From Berghia stephanieae (taxonomy: Eukaryota > Mollusca > Gastropoda > Nudibranchia > Aeolidiidae), in contig CM067444.1 in the NCBI GenBank assembly GCA_034508935.3, positions 27,486,966 through 27,550,965 of the forward strand: DNA of 64,000 nt, written 5' to 3'. How positions within the stretch are numbered: position 1 is the stretch's first letter; each line of letters begins with the position of its first letter. The notes below the pieces were generated by a model. It ran no database searches, was not told the origin of the DNA, and worked only from the letters and a program-made list of their open reading frames with translations. Of this stretch, positions 57,601 to 64,000 are shown in pieces. The translations under genes were made by a program, and so were the position numbers.

Positions 57601-60600
57601 AGTTTGCTTGTCCTTTACCGTCTGCAGTAAGTTTCTCGCAAGAGAGGAAAATAAATACATTTTAAAAAATTCATTAATGCTATCAGATATTGATTAAGAG
57701 GTCAAACTATTGTTGATTGAATGTCGTTTAAGAGCTAATCTTTGACACTATACAACAAATACTTTTATAAATAAAGGTGTAAAAAGAACTTAAAATAGCT
57801 TTAATCCCCAAATAAGGGTTGTATAAAATGTGAATTTTGTCTGCATCAGAAAAAAAACAAGGTAAAGGAAAGTCAGTTATCTATTTAGAAATTACTTTAT
57901 GATTATTTCTATCATTAAATTTCAGCTCTGCCCCCATAACCTGTTACTTTTGTTATTGTTTTTGTAATTACATCTGGAGTGATGTTGTTTGTTGTTGGCT
58001 GAGGATAATGTTGGGTTTTAAAAAATTTTATTTCCTTTTTGTTTCATATTTTATTGATGCAATCATGCTATTTGTTTGTTTTTTTTGGATTTTTTTTTTC
58101 TTTGAATTACCATTTTATTTATTTATCTATATATTTTCATGGTAATTTTTTTATCTTTGGTTGATCCATTTTGTAGCTTGTTGAATTTATCACGGTTTCA
58201 TTATGTTAATAATAATCTCAATCATAAATATTCTACAGGTTGTGGAGCTAGCAAACCTGGGATCGCTTCAAACTCCAAGGGAAAAACTTATTTGCTTGAA
58301 AGCCGCTGTGGTCAGTGTTTGAAATCTTTTGTATTTATTACCAATGGAATTGGGTTGCAATAAATTCTGAAGATCATTTTTTATCGACTTTATTTTAGTA
58401 ACTGTTTAATATTCTCTTCTTTCATGTATTTTTACCAACATTAACAGTCATCAATTTGGTTGGGTTGGTTTTTATGGATGGGACAGCGTGGCTCAATAAT
58501 CTGGTCTTTGCTTCTAACCCAAAAGGTATTGAGTTCGTTACCCGCAACATTGTGTGGCCTTGAGCAAGTCACCTTGCCCTAGCTCAGTTTGCAGCACTGC
58601 ATTGCCGCTGACACCTGGGTTATTCCAGTCTTACCTTGGAATATACCCTAGAGACAAATTTCCTCTTGGGGATGAATAAAGGGAATTATATCTATTTATT
58701 TATAATTTATTTATTTATTTATTAAGGAAATTAGTTCTTGATGATTACTCATTTTTACTCAACTTCCAAGCACTTTAAACATTTAACAATAGTCAAGTGG
58801 AATGGAAGCTTAAATTGAATGAACGAAGAAAAGATGATGTGGACGTTTAGGGTTTCCCCTTCTGTCAACAAAACACAATGAATGAAACTCTAAAGACGGA
58901 TAGAGTTTTTAGAGTTAAGGCGAATAAACAAATTAATGATGGGACAGGAAATAGACTGCTCTTTAAACAAACATTACTATAACTCTTCTTCGAATTGGAA
59001 TACTTTAAATGTCATCAAACTTTCTTTGTTCACTTTTTTTTTTTTAGAAGTGTTAGCTTTAATACAGTATTATGCAAATATTATGAACTGTGACCCTCTT
59101 TCTTTTATTTATCTTTACTTACACTTACAGGACAACTCAACTCAAGGAGTGGCAGCATTTGTCAGTGAATCCCAATTGGTTGGCATAACCCTAGGTTGGT
59201 ATTCGTATAAAGCTTTCATATATTTTTCTGCTGCTTTTAGTTTTTGCTTGCAGCTTTGTGGTCTTATGATTTGACACTCGCCTTTAGATCAATAGGTCCC
59301 TGGTTCGTGTTCTGGCTGTGGGCAGCGCAAAGTTGAGTCCTTGGAAAAGACTTCTTATTCACATTCTCTCATCCCACTCAACTGTAAAATGAATATGTGG
59401 CTGTAATGCATTGTCTCTATGGAAAGATATTGTTGTAGTGTGTGTCGTACAGGGGTCATGGTCATATGCGTTAAATGTCGTTAATGCTTTTTAAGACATT
59501 TTAAAGGATATTACTCTATAGAAAAGCTGAAGTTTTTATGGGGGATTTTTTTGTTTATTATATTTCCACATTGATTTTCTCAAATCAAATTATTACCTAG
59601 GTTTGGCTTATAATTGTTTATTAAAAAAAATAAAATTGTTGTTGTTGTCTTGATTAAGCCTCAGAGCCGAGACGTCTACCTTTGATTAAAATTCTATTTT
59701 GATCATTTTCATGCTAGTATAATAATAGTAGTAGAGCTGGTGGTTTGGCTGTTTGAATTATGATATTTGGATAAGGCAAATATATAAAGTAAGTAGTTTT
59801 ATTAATTGTTGTGATTTGATACATTCCGTTTCAGAGTCAGGACCAGTCATTACCTCAGATGATCTCATTCCTATTTTAGTGAGTATGCCATTTATCAGCA
59901 TTACATGATGTTTAATTTTATTTCTTGAATGCACAGTCAGAAACGGTAATATGTAATCAAGAATTCCAATGGGCAAGGAGTTAGAAATTGTTTTGGAAGG
60001 GTCAACAAGAGACTTTTATATTCTTTTCACTAACCGTGTAAAATTGACATTGGATTTCCTTTCAAATGTATTCCTTATTGTTTATCAAGTCATAAAATGA
60101 AATCTGAGTTCATTAGAGTTGCTGCGTAGTGAAAATAGGATATATAACGATTTCTCTTTAAGATGTAAAACTACAAGTCTTTTATTCTAAAATAAGATAA
60201 GATATACTTTATTGATCCTTGTAATAATTCTGTACCACAATACAATATGGTAATATATTTAAAAAATTTATCACATGTAAATAAATTAAAAACTGGAAAA
60301 GAATATTAAAAGTCTTGAAAAGTACAGTCGAACATCAAGCGGATATATTATGGTGATTATGTGTCGATTATACTTATAATAAAATTCTTTTTCAATATGA
60401 ATAAATAATCAAATGATTATGAAGATACTTTATAAACTGGCAAAGGTAAATGATATTATACGAAAAAGTAGAGCGGGATAATACATAAAAATCGTGTTAT
60501 TGCGATTGTGTAAATATTTCATATGAGGAATAAATAAATTATTTTGCATGATCACAGTACTTTGGTTATAACCTTATTCATATAAATATTTATTTATCAT

Positions 60601-63137
60601 TTGTTTTAAAGTAAAAGATTGTTGATGAGAGATTGGGTAGAAGTTGTATATTATTTCTAAGATGTAAAATGTTGTATAGATATAATTATTGAATCACCTC
60701 TCTATAATATTATCAGAATTTCATACATTAAAATGCTTTTAGTAAAAGTACATTGAGACCAAATATTGAAGTGATTAGTTTGTACTTGTTTTTCAGATTG
60801 ATTTATTTTGTTTTTATTCAAATTTTAATCTGTAAAGGTCATGGTCATCGCTCAAGCCAAATGTTCACAGCTACCCAGTGATTTATTTTATATAGAAAAT
60901 TTCATGTGGGAGGCAGCGGATAAAGGATAGAGATAATTTAAGGTGAGCAGTTATGAAATGTTGTATCAGGCTTGCCAGGGCACAGTTCATCGACATACAA
61001 AGATTTTTGGAGGACCAACTTTGGCCAATTTCAGATTCTCTCCACATTTGGATTTTTGAAATCCAAATTTTTGAGAAAAGGTGACAAGGAATATTGTATT
61101 TTTACTCAAATATGGGTAAATGGTTGAATTAAACTCAAGTTTATTTTAAAGTGATAATTCATATAAATAGGGGTAGAAATTCTTGCATTTTTTGGTTGAT
61201 ACAGATTTTTATCTTCAATTGAATTCCCCATCCCCTAATGAATATACAGATTATTTGTTTGTTGCTTGCGACAAATCTATTGCAATTAATTTTTTATGTA
61301 TTTCTTATCTTAGAACCTGTTTGTGTGATAACTTAAATAAAACATTGACTTTTCATAACAAGTCTCTGTCAAATTCTTTGAATTTGTCCCACATTACAAC
61401 CCTATCCTAGATGACAATTATACATTGTTTAAAAAAACACACCCTGTTTTTATTGGTAGCTTCAATGACCATTCATTTTCTCTGAATCAATTGCTCCTTT
61501 CTTACTTTTTATTTTGTTTTATTGATTTTGTAGTAAGCCAGTGATAATTGATTGTTCCTTTTGATTTTAAATGGTTTTAGCTTCAGGTATTCTATTAAAA
61601 TGGTTATGATAGCTTCAAAAAGGAACAAAATACTAAACAAGGAATGTTTTGGGCTCAAAACCTTTCTTCAGTGAATAACAAAAACAGTTAAATCATGATA
61701 TGTCATGCTAAATCCAGACAGACAGTTTAAGAGAAGTCAGTATTTGATATTCAGTCAGATTGGTGCCTTTAATAAAGAAAAAAAATCTGATTTTTCTCTT
61801 TTTTAAATCATTTTCTGTAGCTATTGCCTCGTGAGTTTCAAAGCAGCTGTCCAGTACATGCTTTCAACAGATTTTTCACATCTGGCAGAAAAGAAGACTT
61901 TCCATGAAAAAGAGGTGAGAGTTTATTTTATGATAATTTATTCGTTAATGAAATAGCTGGAATTTCTCATCAAGTTTAAAACTGTTTATATGGGCCACTC
62001 CTGCTTGCATTGTTTTCTATTACGACATGAATAAAAAAGGAGATTGCATCTTTGTGCAGCTATATGGCTTGTGGTATGACACTCGCTTTCAGATCGGAAG
62101 GTCCTGGGTTCGAGCCTCACTGGGCACATAGTTGAGTCCTTGGAAAAGGCTCTTTAATTCTCTCACCGTACTCAGTTGTACAATGAGTACCTGGCTGTTA
62201 ACAGCATTGTCTCTGTCAGAAAAAAATTGTAATATCGCTTAACATGTGCCATGTCCATCCTACATGTTACATGTTGCTACTGGTAAGGGACCCTTTATAA
62301 AGCGCTTTGAGCACACTTAGTGGAAATTGCGCTAAATAAAAGCTCAAGTTTGTTTGTTTTATAGTGCTATTTCATGATAAACACCATATTTGAAACTTTT
62401 TTTTTTTTTTCCATCGCATGATAGAATTACACCCATTTAATACACAGAATAAGTCATATAGACTGTGTCTCTCTTTTAAAATCTTTGTCGTGTTTTTGAG
62501 CAGTGGAGCTCGTGGAGCTGGGAGCAGTCATGCTTTCTGTTACTGTCAGCTGTTTTTTGTACACAAAGCTGGTCAATAACATTTCGAGATGATTCTCTTC
62601 GATTTAGCTTCCAAATGGATTGGTAGACAAGTAAAATTATTTGACAGAATGAAATCAAGCCACCTCTGCTTGAATGAGAAGATTTGTCCTGCTGAAATTT
62701 AAACCGTATTAGCTCCCTTTAAGCGAATGCGAAGAAGAAAAAGAAGAAGAAATCCCTTTAAACCCTGTATTTAGCAAAAAGGCCAAATGGTCATTGTTCT
62801 AAATTTTTTAGTTACTATTTTATTTTTATGATCAGGAGAAGAGAATCGTAGATTTTGTAAAACAATAGTTTTTATTTATCTATTTGTTTATATATAGATC
62901 AGTATAGAGGAATTAATGAAGAAAACGAGCCAGTCTGAATCCAGTGGACAAAGAAAACCCAGTCAACATACCTCCATTTTGTCATCGTCGTCAAACCCAC
63001 AAGCAGGGCGACTAGAGAAACAATTGAGTCGCATCTCCAGTTTGTTGGAAAAAGCCTCATTAGAGGAGATGAATGGTGGACAGGAAAATGATAAGGACAA
63101 GCTCAAGTCCAACTTTCCTGGTGAGATGTGGAAATAG
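46865..63137 (+). CDS. ANKRD27: ANKRD27 / VARP, N-terminal and VPS9 region (Rab21 GEF), 3' exons off window
   Basis: Seventeen exons: 46865-46924, 48187-48292, 50031-50067, 50631-50725, 51394-51443, 52208-52264, 52958-53022, 53188-53227, 54656-54772, 56831-56907, 57467-57626, 58239-58310, 59131-59194, 59835-59878, 60838-60926, 61821-61914, 62898-63120 (or to stop 63137). About 480 residues. The start MALSADNDELEINPFYKALQ matches VARP MAL...NPFYLALQ. Then LRPSALFKGHFETI, ILSEELAYNKDLKPYKILVI, a helical core and the VPS9 domain. Phases agree throughout. VARP activates Rab21 and binds VAMP7, Rab32/38 and retromer on endosomes. The ankyrin repeats are not in the window; a GTGAGA donor at 63121 could lead to them, otherwise the frame stops 17 bases later. 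Exon 4 may also end at 50689 (both donors keep phase). Confidence 0.9.
47160..47236. repeat. (AAT)n microsatellite
   Basis: In ANKRD27 intron 1. Confidence 0.9.
48602..48870 (+). mobile_element. SINE-A copy, forward
   Basis: Complete: GGGGGTCCTGATAGCTCAGT head, CAAAGATTGATCCCGGGTG, TTTAGATCTGGCAGAAAGTA body and CTAATGTCCCTGAAGGACTA end. Best copy for reading the tRNA-like head. In ANKRD27 intron 2. Confidence 0.9.
49080..49294 (-). mobile_element. SINE-A copy, reverse, internal deletion
   Basis: GTAGTCCTTCAGAGCCACCA to AACTGAGCTATCTGGACCCC, lacking about 50 bp (TAGATCT...CTGGGTAG) in the middle. It faces the copy at 48602 in the same intron. Confidence 0.85.
50110..50355 (+). mobile_element. 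SINE-B copy, degenerate
   Basis: GGAATGTGGTCTGCACAAAG has lost the tRNA middle. The body from GTGTAATATTGAGTAATGGG to GTGTTTAGTGGATATTGTAA is recognisable. Confidence 0.6.
51490..51720. repeat. (ACT)n microsatellite
   Basis: Long ACT/ATT tract right after ANKRD27 exon 5; the poly-Leu and poly-Thr frames across it are artefacts. Confidence 0.95.
53361..53615 (+). mobile_element. SINE-A copy, forward
   Basis: GGGGTTCTGGTAGCTCAGTT head to AATTCTGGCTCCATGACTAC end. Confidence 0.85.
53770..54303 (+). mobile_element. REP-1 copy with 11-bp target duplication
   Basis: 534 bp from ACTGGGTGGGGTTCCTGACC to a long A/C-rich tail, flanked by ATCCCAGGAGT (53759-53769 and 54304-54314). The target is the start of a SINE-D-related body. 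Confidence 0.9.
54315..54480 (+). mobile_element. SINE-D body fragment
   Basis: T-run, then CCTTGAGCAAGAAACTTAGC, TTTGCTCACTTTGCGGTGC and GAATAATATGGAATTTTATT. The tRNA-like head is not seen. Confidence 0.55.
54548..54606. repeat. (TA)n microsatellite
   Basis: Just upstream of ANKRD27 exon 9. Confidence 0.9.
55115..55792 (+). mobile_element. REP-1 copy, diverged, with nested TTAA element
   Basis: From GGTCTCTTTTGACCTCATAT to CCCTTAAAAACAAAAAACAA. It is more diverged than other copies, hence older, and interrupted by the element at 55452-55678. Confidence 0.75.
55452..55678. mobile_element. TTAA-flanked MITE (piggyBac-type) nested in REP-1
   Basis: 227 bp, starts CTCTCTCCTTACTGACC and ends TAGTTGGTAAGGAGCTGG (imperfect TIR around CTCCTTAC/GTAAGGAG), with TTAA on both sides (55448-55451, 55679-55682). 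Other REP-1 copies read TTTAATTGTAATTCTAGAAC across this point with a single TTAA, proving insertion with TTAA duplication. Confidence 0.8.
56040..56232 (+). repeat. REP-3 dispersed repeat
   Basis: Second copy of the repeat at 40363-40550, about 85-90% alike by eye. Preceded by a GTATC-rich tract (about 56010-56045). Confidence 0.7.
56347..56470. mobile_element. MITE-1 left half
   Basis: AATAACAATGTGAAATTGAA to GATAATGTGGTAGTGGC; the right arm is missing. Confidence 0.75.
56471..56665 (+). mobile_element. Possible LINE 3' coding relic
   Basis: The frame LKTLALDRDLWKQITNWIG resembles the C-terminal ALDRxxWR motif of LINE ORF2s. It abuts a truncated MITE-1. No RT motif remains. Confidence 0.3.
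57052..57272 (-). mobile_element. SINE-A copy, diverged
   Basis: TTCAGAGCCACAAGGCTCG to ACTCCGAGCTATCAGGACC with several small deletions. Confidence 0.7.
57467..61914 (+). CDS. ANKRD27: ANKRD27 VPS9 domain exons
   Basis: Exons 57467-57626 to 61821-61914 encode YVTNSLYSKIFPIIRQRM, EQIGVRKEFACPLPSA, VVELANLGSLQTPREKLICL, then the VPS9 signature region TSDDLIPILVMVIAQAK, SDLFYIENFMWEAADKG and YCLVSFKAAVQYM. Vertebrate VARP has the same order (GVKPEFSF, CTSPQQKLVCL, DDLL, YIKNF, GYCLTSFEAAIEYI). The acidic pair and Tyr-Ile-x-Asn-Phe typical of VPS9 GEFs are present, so nucleotide exchange activity is plausible. Confidence 0.9.
58488..58720 (+). mobile_element. SINE-D copy
   Basis: Head GACAGCGTGGCTCAATAATC, then CCTTGAGCAAGTCACCTTGC, GCAGCACTGCATTGCCGCTG, ACCTGGGTTATTCCAG and GATGAATAAAGGGAATTATA. 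Confidence 0.6.
58795..58925. mobile_element. MITE-1 left-half fragment, diverged
   Basis: GGAAGCTTAAATTGAATGAA, GTTTAGGGTTTCCCCTTCTG and CAACAAAACACAATGAATGA. Confidence 0.55.
59250..59540 (+). mobile_element. SINE-B copy, diverged
   Basis: CTTTGTGGTCTTATGATTTG with GGTCCCTGGTTCGTG at the B-box, then GTTGAGTCCTTGGAAAAGAC and GGATATTACTCTATAGAAAA. Confidence 0.7.
61605..61705 (+). mobile_element. FB-1 left-arm fragment
   Basis: GATAGCTTCAAAAAGGAAC, AGGAATGTTTTGGGCTCAAA and CTTTCTTCAGTGAATAAC. Confidence 0.7.
62055..62352 (+). mobile_element. SINE-B copy, near full length
   Basis: GCTATATGGCTTGTGGTATG, GGTCCTGGGTTCGAGCCTC (good B-box), ending GAAATTGCGCTAAATAAAAG. In the last visible ANKRD27 intron. 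Confidence 0.9.
62485..62755 (+). mobile_element. Possible LINE 3' end with (GAA)n tail
   Basis: TTTAAGCGAATGCGAAGAAG followed by a GAA-rich tail (to about 62752) recalls the tail of the LINE at 2698-2719. The upstream part has no readable protein. Confidence 0.35.
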
Positions 63138-64000
63138 GATTCATTGGTCTGATGTCACGTCCACCAGCAACCAGCAGCTTGGTTCTAATCAAAGAAAATT
63201 AGTGCTTTTTATTATTCTTCATGCTAGCTAGAACTTCTTTACATGTCATGTGATCAGAATGTATAAAAGTCAAAATATGATCAGGTTTATAATGTTTTTC
63301 TCCTCTGGATACACTTTTATGCTCGTCGGAGATGTATTTCATAAAAGTATTGATGGAGATAATGGCATCCTGTTCCAATAGTTTAGAACCAGTGTATATG
63401 CGTCATTATGAGGGAAGTGACGTCACCACTGTTGAACCCTATTGAATTCATGGAATGAATTTATTTTTTTTTGTGTGTGAAAAAGAAAAAAAGCAAACAA
63501 CATATTTATTGTCTTTTTTCTTGAAACTATGAGATGGCAGAGTAGTAGTAGTATGGCATTGCACTAATAATTGGAGGTCCTTGATTCAACATGTCATTTT
63601 TTTATTTGAGTAAGAAGAACATTTATCCTTCCTGCTGACATTGCGGCAATGTACATACCTGCCAACCCTTCCACTTTTGGCGGAATCGTTCTTATTTTCT
63701 CTCTTTCTTCCCGCTATTCCCCCATTGTCTCTAACATTCCGATTTTCAAAAATGATGATAATGGTAAGAAGAAGAAGATTTTTAAAGGGGGGGGGGGGGG
63801 TGTGTTAAAAAGGTGATATTTAAAAAAATGATTGCCAAGAGATAGCTAAGTAGGAAAATTATTTGCACCACTTTACCCCCTTCCCATTCCATTACCTCAC
63901 ACATCTGATATGAGAAAATACTGTTTTTATGTGTTGTTAGTGGCAAAGTTGGTGGTCGTCACTTTGATACAGAATTGTCCATTAATAAGATTCCTATTTT
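63138..64000. other. ANKRD27 intron or 3' flank; no exon recognised
   Basis: Contains a degenerate SINE-D-like stretch (63535-63660: GGCATTGCACTAATAATTGG, GAGGTCCTTGATTCAACA, GACATTGCGGCAATGTAC), a poly-G run at about 63786 and AT-rich DNA. No ankyrin-repeat coding seen. Confidence 0.5.

Overview
This is animal nuclear DNA: intron-rich, AT-rich and crowded with transposable elements. The gene content (RNFT, Twinkle, ANKRD27/VARP) is metazoan. The tRNA-derived SINE families, the (GAA)n-tailed I-like LINE and the many (ATT)n and (ACT)n tracts fit a lophotrochozoan, perhaps a mollusc, but the species cannot be fixed from sequence alone. The coding content is carried by short exons with clean GT/AG borders. 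The long frames in simple repeats are not genes.

Layout. (1) 1-2720 is the 3' part of a young I-like LINE with reverse transcriptase and RNase H, inserted in or upstream of the first gene. (2) 3325-11074 (+) holds the last six exons of an RNFT1/RNFT2-type membrane RING E3 ubiquitin ligase; its 5' exons lie off the left edge. (3) 11075-23761 is a repeat-dense intergenic stretch. It contains an orphan coding exon split by a foldback element (14409-14951), a pogo-like MITE and long-arm foldbacks. A piggyBac-type element sits just before this stretch, in an RNFT intron. (4) 39892-23762 (-) is an apparently complete 13-exon gene for the mitochondrial DNA helicase Twinkle (TWNK). It is convergent with RNFT. 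(5) 39974-46864 is a 6.9-kb head-to-head spacer with a 1.6-kb long-TIR DNA transposon carrying a 9-bp target duplication, and a long stretch with no recognisable gene. (6) 46865-63137 (+) is the N-terminal and VPS9 part of ANKRD27 (VARP) in 17 exons. The ankyrin-repeat exons are not present and are expected beyond the right edge.

The three genes are functionally unrelated: ER/membrane ubiquitin ligation, mtDNA replication and endosomal Rab21/VAMP7 trafficking. I see no operon-like or pathway link. For consistency the dispersed repeats are named here: SINE-A, SINE-B, SINE-C and SINE-D (all tRNA-derived), REP-1 (a 0.5-kb A-tailed retroposon with 11-14 bp target duplications), REP-2 and REP-3 (short dispersed repeats), FB-1 and FB-2 (foldbacks) and MITE-1 (a 200-bp TIR element). 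Several insertions can be proved from inside the window, because a second copy of the host repeat gives the empty site.

Most unusual points: a highly conserved ANKRD27 splice junction that begins AT instead of GT and runs straight into a stop codon; a coding-like exon interrupted by FB-1 with a 17-18 bp duplication; SINEs arranged head-to-head as near-perfect hairpins; two TTAA-flanked elements, one with an acidic transposase-like N-terminus; and a tandem array amplified from a SINE-B segment directly next to a TWNK exon.
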